Source: Selaginella moellendorffii (Eukaryota > Streptophyta > Lycopodiopsida > Selaginellales > Selaginellaceae). From it: DNA of 64,000 bases. The stretch covers positions 325,801-389,800 of the forward strand of contig NW_003314271.1 of the NCBI RefSeq assembly GCF_000143415.4, in the 5' to 3' direction. A program made the translations under genes and the position numbers. The notes under the pieces are model-generated. The model saw only the letters and a program-made list of their open reading frames with translations. It was not told the origin of the DNA and searched no databases. Shown here in pieces: positions 13,466 to 22,938 of this stretch (positions are counted from its first letter, which is position 1; each line of letters starts with the position of its first letter).

Positions 13466-15871
13466 ATGTGTTATTTACAGCAGCAGCATTCTAGCAGCAT
13501 CTCGTCGTTGCTAGCCGCACTGAAGCAATCGACACAGGCCAGAGATCTTACTGCCGGGAAACTCATTCATGCGCTAGCCATCAACACCGGCCGGGACTCA
13601 AACATCTATGTCGCAAACTCGCTCGTCAACATGTATGCCAAGTGTGCCTCATTGCTGGAAGCTCAAAGACTTTTCGAGAGGATGGCACAACGCAGCACAG
13701 CCTCGTGGAACACCATGCTGCTGGCATTTGCCGACAACGGGCATTTTGATCGGGTTTTTGAGCTCTTCACACTGATGCAGCTCGAGGGCTGTGACGTAAA
13801 CTCCCGGACTTTGGTGGCATGCCTCAAGGCCAAGTCGAGCTCGCGCTCTCGGGATTGGTTAGCATGGACAGGAATGGAAATTCACTCGAGAGCTTTGGAG
13901 CTGGGCCTGGAGCTCGACTTGTTCGTGGCGGTGGCATTGGTTGAGATGTATTCTAGATCTGGGAGCATGGACAGCGCATTCAGAGTTTTTGAGAACATCA
14001 AAGATCGCTGCGAAGTTGGCTCTTGGAACGCTTTGATGCTCGGGTATGTCGAGAGTGGTGATGGAGAGTTTGCACTTAAACTTTTTCACTGGATGCTGCA
14101 GGTTGCGTGTGTTCCAAACGCACAAACTTTCATAGCGGCGCTCAAAGCCTGTGTGAGAGTCTCGGAGCAACAGGAAGATCATCTCGATCGTGGAAGAAAG
14201 TTTTTGCTCTTGGAGAAAGTTATGGCTCTTCACAGCGAGGCAGTGAAACTGGGACTCGATTCCAACGTTCTCCTGACCAACACCCTCGTGGATTCGTACG
14301 GGAAGAGTGGAAGTTTGGAGGATGCCAAGAAAGTTTTTCACGAGGCTCCCTGCGATCGGACTCTGGTGTCTTGGAACGCTTTGATACTGAGCTATGCGGA
14401 CAATGGGAAAGGAAGAAGAGCTCTCGAGCTCTTTTCGAGCATGCCGTTCGAGCCGAGCACGCGGACTTTCGTCGCAGCAGTGAGAGCTTGCACGACCATC
14501 GCGACCGAAAACTCCGACAAAGACAACATAGATTTCACGGCAACATCGAAAGTGTTGGAGCTCGGGATGGCTGTTCACTCTCGGGCTGTGATGCTCGGCC
14601 TCGACTTGGACGTGTTCGTCGCAACCAGCTTCATCAACATGTACTCCAAGCTCGGAAGCATGGCAGACTCGCAGCGAGCTTTCGACCGGGCCAGCTCTCG
14701 CAGCCCGGTTTCTTGGAACGCGCTCATTCTCGGCTACGCGGAAAACGGCGATGCGGAGAAGAGTTTTGAGCTCTTCTCGGCGATGCAGCAGGATGGAGAG
14801 GTTTCACCCGATGCTCACACTTTAGTTGCCGTGCTGAAGGCTTGCTCCAAGCTCGCAGCAAAAGAGAAGCCCCGGCAAGTCGATGGAAAGGTGGTGAAGA
14901 TGGTGAACTTGGAGAGATGCTTGGCGATCCACTCTCAAGCTAGGGAGCTTGCTCTTGGCCGATACGTGACGAACACACTGGTGGACTGCTACGCCAAATG
15001 CGGAAGTATGGTCGACGCCGAGCGGGTTTTCTGGAAGAGAAAGGAGCACATTTCTCAGGTTTCCTGGACAGTGATGATGCTGGGATACGTCGAGAATCAC
15101 GAGAGCGAGAAGGCATTGCTGCTGTTTGAGACGATCAAAGCCTTCGAGGATCTCCAGAGGCAAAGGATAACTTCTCTCCTCCTCGCGGCTCTCAAGGCCT
15201 GCTCGAGCTTGGCGGATCTGAGGGCCACCAAGTCGATCCAAGCTCAAGTTTTTAGACGCGCTACCATCGACGACGACGACGACGATCACGATCACGGCGA
15301 CGCAGCAAGCAACACCGTCGTGAGCTCTCTCATCCACGCCTTTGGAGAGTGTAGCAGCATGATCGACGCCCAGCTCGTCTTTGATTCATTCCAGCCTCCG
15401 AAGCTCGACGTCGTCTCCTGGAACTCACTCATGGCTGGATTCTCTCGCCAGGGAAACTCCAAGATGGTCTTCCAGATCTTCCGCGCTCTTCAGGACGAGC
15501 AGCGTTTCCATCCCGACGGTGCCACCTTTCTCAGCCTTCTCACGGCTTGCAACCACGCCGGTCTCGTCCTCCATTGCAAGAGATACTTCCATGCCATGGA
15601 GGAGTTTGGAGTGATCCCAGGGATCGAGCACTACCACTGCGTGGTGGATCTTCTCGCGCGAGCAAACGAGATGGAGCAAGCGGTGGCGGTGCTGGAAAGC
15701 ATGCCTATGAGAGCTACTGTGGTGACTTGGAGGAGTCTCCTCGCGGCTTGTCTCAAGTGGAAGAATGTGGCGATCGGAGAGTTTGCGTTTCAATCGCTTA
15801 TGGAAGCATCGCAAGGAAATGATCCGGCTGGCTATGCTCTCGTGACAAGCTTGTATAGAAGCTGTTCATAG
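13466..15871 (+). CDS. PLS-type pentatricopeptide repeat protein, single exon
   Basis: Organelle RNA-binding protein of the PLS class, whose members act mostly in site-specific C-to-U RNA editing. One uninterrupted 801-aa frame; the first in-frame ATG is 13466 (MCYLQQQHSS). Repeats recur with signatures such as NSLVNMYAKCASLLEAQRLF, SWNTMLLAFADNG, NTLVDSYGKSGSLEDAKKVF, NTLVDCYAKCGSMVDAERVF and SWNSLMAGFSRQGNSKMVFQ, covering nearly the whole protein. After the last repeats comes an incomplete E1-like end (LLAACLKWKNVAIGEFAFQS), and the protein stops at SLYRSCS with no E2 or DYW deaminase domain. It would therefore need a DYW partner or act otherwise. It begins 214 bp after the FtsH stop on the same strand. 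It shares the unusual CKWK-x-V-x-x-GEFAF end with the PPR gene at 30.4-33.2 kb, so the two are paralogues. Confidence 0.92.
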   Translation: MCYLQQQHSSSISSLLAALKQSTQARDLTAGKLIHALAINTGRDSNIYVANSLVNMYAKCASLLEAQRLFERMAQRSTASWNTMLLAFADNGHFDRVFELFTLMQLEGCDVNSRTLVACLKAKSSSRSRDWLAWTGMEIHSRALELGLELDLFVAVALVEMYSRSGSMDSAFRVFENIKDRCEVGSWNALMLGYVESGDGEFALKLFHWMLQVACVPNAQTFIAALKACVRVSEQQEDHLDRGRKFLLLEKVMALHSEAVKLGLDSNVLLTNTLVDSYGKSGSLEDAKKVFHEAPCDRTLVSWNALILSYADNGKGRRALELFSSMPFEPSTRTFVAAVRACTTIATENSDKDNIDFTATSKVLELGMAVHSRAVMLGLDLDVFVATSFINMYSKLGSMADSQRAFDRASSRSPVSWNALILGYAENGDAEKSFELFSAMQQDGEVSPDAHTLVAVLKACSKLAAKEKPRQVDGKVVKMVNLERCLAIHSQARELALGRYVTNTLVDCYAKCGSMVDAERVFWKRKEHISQVSWTVMMLGYVENHESEKALLLFETIKAFEDLQRQRITSLLLAALKACSSLADLRATKSIQAQVFRRATIDDDDDDHDHGDAASNTVVSSLIHAFGECSSMIDAQLVFDSFQPPKLDVVSWNSLMAGFSRQGNSKMVFQIFRALQDEQRFHPDGATFLSLLTACNHAGLVLHCKRYFHAMEEFGVIPGIEHYHCVVDLLARANEMEQAVAVLESMPMRATVVTWRSLLAACLKWKNVAIGEFAFQSLMEASQGNDPAGYALVTSLYRSCS

Positions 15872-17089
15872 CAAAAGAATTTATATCATTCTTATTATTT
15901 TGGCAATCTGACTTTTATTAACCACAGTTCTTGGGATTGCTTTTTTTGCATTGTTGCAAGCTAGAGTGATACATCAAGTGTGAACGAGAATGGGTTCTTG
16001 CTGGGTGATTCTTTGCTTGCTAGGTTTCTTGAAGATTCTGGTATGGTAACTGGTTTTCTTGAATTTTTTTTAGTTTTTATTTAAAACAATAAATTAAAAT
16101 TTTCGTATTCATAAAAATACTGAAATGATATTCTAATGTGTTTGAATATTCTACTCTAAATACCAAGAATATTTCTCCCTTTTTAGAAAATAATTATTGA
16201 GCGTGACTGATTTATTACTATGATTATATCACACTAGTTTTTCAATAGTAATATTAACATTATACATCCCTTCCCAAGGCTCCTTGTTAATGATGCAAAC
16301 ATAAGAAGATAATTGCCGACCATTGGCCAAATGCCCACTATTAACGTACAGTGACCAGTGAATCACACAAGAGTTTAAAACACATATCAAATGTTAAGAA
16401 TGCCCCTTTTGAGCACATCCGAGAATGCCTTCACCTCCCATCACAACACTCCTAAACCAGGAGGTGGCAACCTGTGGTTTAGCAAACAAATCCTACCCAT
16501 TAAAACGAATGATAATAAAATCTGGATCATTATAAAAAAAACAAAGCTGATTTACTTAACAGCAAACCAAAAGAGATTATAAATAAGCTTATAGCGACGC
16601 GCGACCTGTAAAACGCTCAATTCTACCCTCTAGAGCAAACACAAATCAAAAGCGAAACGGCAATCAGAACTCAGCTAAGATAGGAAATTTGAAGTGACAA
16701 ACTGAGCTAACAAAGGAATCGATCGCCCAAGACATCCCCAGGCAACGTTGAGGCTACCCAAGCGTGCTCGACACCTTTTTCTTCGGCCTGCTTCTAGCAA
16801 CAAAGAAACTGAAAGGAAAATGCCAGAGAAGGAAGACCATCTTTAATCTTCCATAAAGAGTTTTCAAAATGTGGTCCAGTCCGCAGTTGAAGGCCTCATG
16901 AATTCTGATTTTCGCTCCAGCAAAAGTCTGTCAAAGTGTTTATAAGATGGAGTGTTCACCCCCATGTCTCGTGGGGCGTTGTGAAATGCTTTGGTCTGTT
17001 GCCTATATGCTTCAACGAGTCTAAGAATGTCCCCTCATCCCCTGGACTTGCTGCAAATGCAAATGCCGCAAGTGTTCCAGATGGGGATG
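15872..17089. other. AT-rich spacer without a gene
   Basis: Roughly 1.2 kb downstream of the PPR gene, mostly AT-rich from 16060 to 16300. No open frame with family resemblance until the papain-like fragment at 17.1 kb. The first 100-200 bp probably hold the 3' UTR of the PPR gene. Confidence 0.5.
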
Positions 17090-17161
17090 CAGGCAGCCGA
17101 ATGTTTGGCAACATCGACTGGAGAACTTTGGGAGCCACCACACCTGTGAAAGATTGCAAAG
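17090..17161 (+). pseudogene. Papain-type (C1A) cysteine protease fragment, mature N-terminus
   Basis: The frame reads NIDWRTLGATTPVKDCK, the conserved start of a mature plant papain-like enzyme (usual form DWR..G.VTPVKDQG.CGSCW). It ends at a gtaagt donor-like site just before the catalytic cysteine region. No continuation with the CGSCWAF block was found nearby on this strand, so the fragment lacks the active-site Cys and His. It is interpreted as a piece of a rearranged gene together with the minus-strand fragment 190 bp away. Confidence 0.6.
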
Positions 17162-17299
17162 TAAGTCTTGGACCTCAACTTCAATCTTGTTTTCTCACCT
17201 TATCTTTATGAATCTGGTAGCTGGGCTTTAGCACGCAAAGTTTGAAATCAACGAAATAAATCTGAAGCTAAATCCTCCTGGAGCACGGAACTGGGGGTG

Positions 17300-17519
17300 A
17301 TGGCGGTGGTCGAGGAGAGGGTGGTGGCGGAGATGGCAGTCGCGGTAATGGAGATGGTGGTACCTTTTCTTTGACAGGAAAGTAGACGAAGCCATTCAAT
17401 CCACATCGACCCAGTGGGAGGTCATGGTTTCCATGCTGCAGCCTCATGTAGCCTTGCTCTCCCCAGCTTGTCTCCGCCGAGTTTTTGATAGTCCATGGCC
17501 CTCCCAGGTCCAGGCCCAT
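17300..17519 (-). pseudogene. Papain-type cysteine protease fragment, C-terminal end and Pro-rich linker
   Basis: The minus-strand frame reads GPWTIKNSAETSWGEQGYM, then GRCGLNGFVYFPVK, matching the end of C1A proteases (usual form WIVKNSWG.SWGE.GY...CGI). It keeps the active-site asparagine (KNS) but has lost the Trp after it. It continues into a proline-rich stretch (about 17300-17350) like the linker before the granulin domain of RD21-type proteases; no granulin domain follows. Because it runs opposite to the N-terminal fragment at 17.1 kb, the source gene has been broken and inverted. Confidence 0.65.
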
Positions 17520-18221
17520 GGTTTATACATCGATTTTGAAGATTTTATTTCGTTCTCTTGTTATGTGAGTATTATGCATGGTAAACACTAAAAAAAAATG
17601 GAGATGGGAGGTATCGATCCTCTTACCTAATCGTCGTACCTACATCCCCTTGCTTTGACAAATAATATTAGATTAGTGTAATCAAGGATAGTAGGAAACT
17701 TTTCTACGGCTGGTGGAACAAATGTATTGCTTCTGGACTTTAAACATGTCCATATTTTGATTTCGGTGTGGTCACTGGTAAGTATTGAGCCTTCCCTTCC
17801 ACATTCTGGTCCCATGACTAAATTCCCAAACATGTTTAAAAGAAATGGATTATGATAACGATTCGAATTGTATGGTTCACCTTGAGCCAAAAAGTCTCAT
17901 TCTTTTAGCACTTGATCATTTAGTCTTGGTGCTCTAGTTGCAAAGAGGAAGTTCCATCAACTCCTGATTTTGTGTTTGCTGCTGGTGTGAAAAAAGCATT
18001 AGAATTGGAGGCAGTTGTATACATCATTTACCAATACCACCATGACTCAATTCTACATCTCCTCCCAGCTAGAAAGAATCCATCCTTTAGTCTTCTGCTT
18101 GCTGAGTGACCTTTAGAGTATGTTTATTTCATTAAAAACATTTTGTTAAAAACAGAAAGGTTATATTAACTGATAAACACGTCAAAATAACCAATAATAA
18201 CATTATTTTAGAGTTGTCTAC
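17520..18221. other. Spacer with no recognised gene
   Basis: About 700 bp between the protease fragment and the 3' end of the minus-strand receptor kinase. It contains only short frames and includes the kinase 3' UTR on its right side. No repeat or RNA gene seen. Confidence 0.5.
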
Positions 18222-20732
18222 TTATCGTCCATTTGTCAGAGAACCAATAGTGTCTTCTGAGTAGTCCATAGAAGGATCTAAACCTATGGAGAAAGAAGAA
18301 TTTGGAGATGATGGCTCAGGAAATTGTACAGTATCCTCCATCATTTGCACCACTTTCCCCATTGATGGCCTTGCATGTGCATCGTGCTGAATGCACCACA
18401 ATGCAACTTTAAGCAGCCTCTTGAATTGCATGAAATCCACTTCCTCCCCAACAAGCTTCTTGTCAACAATGCTTTCCATATCTCCAGCCTGATACATGTT
18501 GTAAGCCCAGTCCGAGAGACACCATCGGCTGTTTTCTGAGTTTATGGCAGATATCGTCATGATGTACTTCTCTCTGCCACTTATAATCTCGAGCAAAACC
18601 ATTCCAAAACTGTAGACATCCACTTTGGTTGTGATTGGAAGGTTGCTGATCCACTCAGGCGCAAGGTATCCTCTGGTTCCACGAACAGTTGTGACACTCA
18701 ATGCCCTCTCCCGTTTCATTAGCTTGGCCAAACCAAAATCCGCTACCTTTGGACAGAAGCTCTCGTCAAGCAGGATGTTTTGAGGCTTGATATCACAGTG
18801 GAGAATGCATTCCTGACATTCATCATGAAGGTATGTTATCCCTCTTGCAATCCCCAAAGCAATGCTGAATCGGTTGGCCCAGCTGCAAAAGTGCTTTGCA
18901 TCATCCAAAAAAAGTAACTTCTCTAGTGAACCATTAGGCATGTACTCATAAACCAGGAGCTTTCGATTGTCCTCATAGCAATACCCCAACAGCCGGACGA
19001 GGTTGATGTGGTGAATCTTGCCGAGGGTCTCCACTTCAGTTTGGAATTGTTTATCAGCTTGCATGGCCATTTCCAGTTCCTTGACTGCAACAAGGGTGCC
19101 ATTTAGAAGCCGCCCCTTGTAGACCGTCCCAAATCCTCCCGATCCAAGCTTGTCACAGAAGTTGTCTGTGAAAGTTTGCAGCTGCTGATACGTGAACCTT
19201 GCAGGCCCACTGCTGAAATCGAGATCCATCATGTTGTTACGTGCTCTAGCGCTTATGGTCCAGCAGAGCCCCACAACCAAGAGGAACACCACCAACACAA
19301 GTGTTGTAATGAATAGAGCAACTCGAGGAGCGTCTCTGAAAAATGGCCGATGGATCACCAGCCACTGGAAACCAGGAACGACAGTGGCATTTGCATTTGT
19401 CACGTATATGTTTGCATCTGGACTTTTTCCTGGATCTTTGGCAGAAAGCTTCAAGAAGAAAACGTTGTCCACGTCCAGGGACTGCTTGCCATTGAATAAA
19501 CCCGAGGGATCTAAACCCTTGAGCCAGCATATTCCAGCGCCAGCCATTTGGAAAGCAGCTCCGAGACACTCGCACTCCCTAAGGCATCTTTGGATACAAT
19601 CCTCCTGGGATGACGGAGTTGGCAGCGGGTCACTATTGTAGTCATTGTATTTGAAGTCCGTGCGTACAAGTTGGATCAGTTTGAAGTTTCTTGGATCTGT
19701 TGAGTTTTGGCCTGTGGGACACTTGGCCAATGGAGTGTTGTAAGCACAATCCTGTGATGAATCGGACGCATTTGTGGGGTGAAATCCCGGAGGACAGGTG
19801 CAAGTTGCAGTCGGCCGGTACGTGCAAATCCCGAATCGCCCACATTTTCCAAAGATGTTGCACTCGAGAAGAACAGCTTGCCAAGTTATGATCCATCGTT
19901 TGTTAATCTCATCAAGAGTGTAGATTCTCAAGTTGCCATCATCGTCCACGGTCAGCCTCCGGGTTAGACCAACTTTAGGATAATCAAGCGCATACCTCTG
20001 TGCTGTGTCATATACTTTGACAGGGTTTTTCCAGGAGCTGCCGCTCCCATCAAAGAAAGAAAGCATCCCACTAGTGCTGAAGTTGAGACGAGGACTGACT
20101 ACAGAATTGGCAGAATTGGATTGATTTTCATTCTCTATCCTCCAGTATGGTTCAAGCCAATATCCCTGGTAATAGAGTGCAACTTTACTCCCATCCATCT
20201 GAAGGAAATATTTTCGGTTATTGGAGACAAGCTGGGTGATTCCAATGAGCTGCTGATCAGGAAGAATGGTGTCCGTGGGGCGGTCAAATGACTGCCAAGC
20301 AGGCACTCCGTTGCTTGCTAGCAGCTCTAAGTTGCCATTCTCCTGAAGTAAAGCTTTTGTAACTGAGAGAGTTGTTGTAGAAGTTCCCCAGACAATTCCA
20401 GCAGCTTTGGAAGTGAGAATCAGCCGACCATCGGTCTGGAAAGCGAGCTGGTCGCATTTGATAAGCCCGATTGGAGAACCTCCAGTGTCATTAGACATTG
20501 CGCTCCAGATGACTGTGTTGGGCATTTTGGTGTACCATATTGAGAAACTATAGAGGGAAGATTTGGAGTCGAGATGCCTAAAGCCTGCACAAAAGGTGGC
20601 CTTGAGAGATGTAATCCATGGTTGGAGGTCTTCGCCTCTCACAATTGTGGTTGTTCCAGGACTTCCACCATCAGCTGCCACGAAAGTTAAAATGAAGGAA
20701 CACAACATGAGAATCCTAAAATAGAGAAACAT
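18222..20732 (-). CDS. G-type lectin S-receptor-like serine/threonine kinase (SD-2 type)
   Basis: Plasma-membrane receptor kinase, intronless, 836 aa. I place the start at 20732 (MFLYFRILMLCSFILTFVA), which gives a good signal peptide ending before the mature DGGSPG. Order: signal peptide about 1-20; B-lectin/bulb-lectin domain about 30-150 (ENGNLELLASNGVPAWQSFD is diagnostic); a cysteine-rich EGF/PAN-like part about 285-410 (CTCPPGFHP, CIQRCLRECECLGAAF); one membrane helix about 470-491; kinase about 520-800. Kinase motifs: P-loop LGSGGFGTVYKG, VAVKELE lysine, catalytic loop HCDIKPQN, DFGLAKLM and YLAPEW, all intact. The residue before the catalytic Asp is Cys, so this is a non-RD kinase, a class often linked to immune or symbiotic perception. 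The ligand cannot be told from sequence. It stands alone, with gene-poor DNA on both sides. Confidence 0.93.
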   Translation of the reverse strand: MFLYFRILMLCSFILTFVAADGGSPGTTTIVRGEDLQPWITSLKATFCAGFRHLDSKSSLYSFSIWYTKMPNTVIWSAMSNDTGGSPIGLIKCDQLAFQTDGRLILTSKAAGIVWGTSTTTLSVTKALLQENGNLELLASNGVPAWQSFDRPTDTILPDQQLIGITQLVSNNRKYFLQMDGSKVALYYQGYWLEPYWRIENENQSNSANSVVSPRLNFSTSGMLSFFDGSGSSWKNPVKVYDTAQRYALDYPKVGLTRRLTVDDDGNLRIYTLDEINKRWIITWQAVLLECNIFGKCGRFGICTYRPTATCTCPPGFHPTNASDSSQDCAYNTPLAKCPTGQNSTDPRNFKLIQLVRTDFKYNDYNSDPLPTPSSQEDCIQRCLRECECLGAAFQMAGAGICWLKGLDPSGLFNGKQSLDVDNVFFLKLSAKDPGKSPDANIYVTNANATVVPGFQWLVIHRPFFRDAPRVALFITTLVLVVFLLVVGLCWTISARARNNMMDLDFSSGPARFTYQQLQTFTDNFCDKLGSGGFGTVYKGRLLNGTLVAVKELEMAMQADKQFQTEVETLGKIHHINLVRLLGYCYEDNRKLLVYEYMPNGSLEKLLFLDDAKHFCSWANRFSIALGIARGITYLHDECQECILHCDIKPQNILLDESFCPKVADFGLAKLMKRERALSVTTVRGTRGYLAPEWISNLPITTKVDVYSFGMVLLEIISGREKYIMTISAINSENSRWCLSDWAYNMYQAGDMESIVDKKLVGEEVDFMQFKRLLKVALWCIQHDAHARPSMGKVVQMMEDTVQFPEPSSPNSSFSIGLDPSMDYSEDTIGSLTNGR

Positions 20733-21580
20733 CAAGAGCAATTGCTATTTACTAAATGAACAGGGAGACACCAAAGTGAAATGCCTGCATTGTTTTTATA
20801 GCTGAAAGTTTTCTTCCCTGAAAGCTAAAAGTCATTCATTAGCTGGTCTCACCCGGATTATTTTGCGTCAGTCGTAGCCACTTGTGTATCCAGAAGTCTT
20901 TCAGGGAAAGACTTGAAAAGTCATAGTCTAGCATTAATGTTTGTAAAAGGACCCAGCATACATTAGTTTAGTCTAAAGCATCCTTTTATATTTAAAAGAG
21001 TAAGGGTGAGATTTTTTTCCTTTGTGTGTGGTTCAAATGAAAGACACGTAAAAAATGGTTACAATGGTTAACAAAAAATAGTTAAGGAAGCGAGTGCATT
21101 GGGAATTTGCTCTTTTGCTGGAAGCATTTATGGATTCTATGTTAGAGATTGCTAGGTCTCATTGTTTTACCATCTTAATATATGAATTATTGCTCACTAG
21201 AATCAGTTTTATCATGTGCAATTGACTTGTAAGGTTCGACTCTTCTATTTTTATTATTTTTCTGCACAAGAAAGCAGTGATGGCAAAGTGTGGGTGCAAG
21301 GGCTCATAGAAGGTGAGTATACAGGTTTGAGCATCAAGGAGAGGTTATGTGGATTGGATGTTGTCAGATGAAACGTTCACACATGTGAGAACTTGTTCCT
21401 TCTTTTTGTTTATTCTCACAATCTTTCCATTCCAAAAGCTAAGTATTACCTTCTCAAGCTGAGGGCGAGACTGATAATTATGTGAAGATTAACCTGTGGG
21501 AATGCGAACCTCAAGTGGTAAGAAATTCATCCCGTGGTATTGTAGCTCTTAATGTTAATCTGCAGAACTGACATTTTCCA
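20733..21580. other. Upstream region of the receptor kinase
   Basis: No gene seen. The first few hundred bases left of this interval's centre should hold the kinase promoter, transcribed leftward. Sequence is AT-rich from 20940 on. No repeat recognised. Confidence 0.45.
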
Positions 21581-22114
21581 ATGTTTGAGGAATACAATCA
21601 CTTGCAATGTGAAAAGGAAGAAGAGAAGCGACGGATGTGGGTAAGCATTTGCTTTCCTACAGTTACATCTATGCGAAAAAAATCGTTTTCTGGCTGGCAA
21701 GATCACAAGCGCATCCAGGAGCAACTAATCACTAAGCAAGAAGCTACATCCAAGTCCTATCAAGCCCAACAACAAAAAGACTGCGGGTCTAGGCACAAGG
21801 CGAACAGTGCCGCCAGCGGCAACATACCGGCCAACGGCCGTCTATCCATGGGAGGAGGAGGAAGAGCCGGACATGCAACACCAGCTCCAAAGCTCGAGGA
21901 TAACAACACAGGGGGTCTGTCAGTGAGATCGCTTCTGCCACCCCCGATTATTGCCTACAGGTGCCTATCTTCTGAGCTTCCAGCCGACCAGAAGCCATTG
22001 ACGCCATGTGTCACAGCAGCAGGCTTCCACGAGAATCATCAACTCCGCAGACAGCTTTGCCAGTCCAGTGAAGTCGACTTCTCTATCTCTATATGTCAAG
22101 CACAACAACACTAG
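21581..22114 (+). CDS. Hypothetical ORF, weak support
   Basis: ATG-started 177-codon frame with a charged N-terminus (CEKEEEKRRM), a Gln/Ser-rich middle, and GRLSMGGGGRAGH followed by SVRSLLPPPIIAYRC. Local GC content is higher than in the flanks, which mildly favours coding. No known domain, no clear splice partners, and it lies in otherwise decayed DNA. Confidence 0.2.
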   Translation: MFEEYNHLQCEKEEEKRRMWVSICFPTVTSMRKKSFSGWQDHKRIQEQLITKQEATSKSYQAQQQKDCGSRHKANSAASGNIPANGRLSMGGGGRAGHATPAPKLEDNNTGGLSVRSLLPPPIIAYRCLSSELPADQKPLTPCVTAAGFHENHQLRRQLCQSSEVDFSISICQAQQH

Positions 22115-22563
22115 CATCGTGAATAACAGCGCAAATAGTTACACTAGCAAGATAATAGCAGCACCACTTTATGCAAAAACTGCGAGCTGCAAAAGAGGAG
22201 GTCACTCCAGTCGCCTCTAAGCAGCCCGATCAAGGGAAGTTTTCCTTTTAAGTATTGTCAGTGCCTCTAGGTCTTTCATATGCATGGAAATTGATGTGCT
22301 CTACACTCTTCCCTCGCAACAGTGACCCATAGAGATCTATACTTCCAAGAGCCTCTGTCAGCTTCCACTTGTTGCTAGACTTCAGTGCTAGCATACAATC
22401 CAGTCCTGTAGCCTGGCAGTGCAATGTTAGTGGTACTCTGTTGTATACATTGGAACCACATTCTAACTCTTATATACAATAACAGTAAATAGTATATATT
22501 AAGATAGTACTGATTTCATATTGGAGGTCTGATATTGCTCTCTCTGCTCTACAGGTGACAAGC

Positions 22564-22938
22564 CAATTGCTGAGAAGCCTGCTGGACTTCATGCATCACG
22601 TCGCAAGCCTCGGGCTGGGACTCGTGAGATTAGACATTTGCCAGGAGTCCGAGAGGCATACAGATGTTATGGACGCCATCAGAAATCATCTCGGCCTGGG
22701 TAACTACAGAAGCTAGCGAGCAACGAAGAGGCAAGAATGACTGCTCACAGAGCTCCGCAGCAAGAGATCACTCTTTGGTGCTGATCTTCATATGACTGAA
22801 AAGGTCCAGGATGTGCTAGGCACATTCTACGTTATATCCGATTTGCCACCCGACTGCTTTGGAGCCTACGTGAAGTGATGCATGAAGTCCAGCAGGCTTC
22901 TCAGCAATTGGATGATTTCTGATGGCGTCCATAACATC
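22564..22938. repeat. Inverted repeat with its two blocks in permuted order
   Basis: Block A (22564-22599, starts caattgctgagaagcctg) has a perfect 36-bp reverse complement at 22875-22910. Block B (22663-22690, starts gatgttatggacgccatc) has a perfect 28-bp reverse complement at 22911-22938. In the left copy A precedes B with 63 bp between them. In the right copy the two are adjacent, and read on the opposite strand the order is B then A, so the pair is circularly permuted relative to a simple inverted repeat. The exact identity of both blocks suggests a recent event. It overlaps no recognised gene. Confidence 0.9.

Noticed and set aside
14107-14769. 220-codon plus-strand ORF in another frame
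   Set aside because: Shadow of the PPR gene in an alternative frame, without PPR or other motifs.
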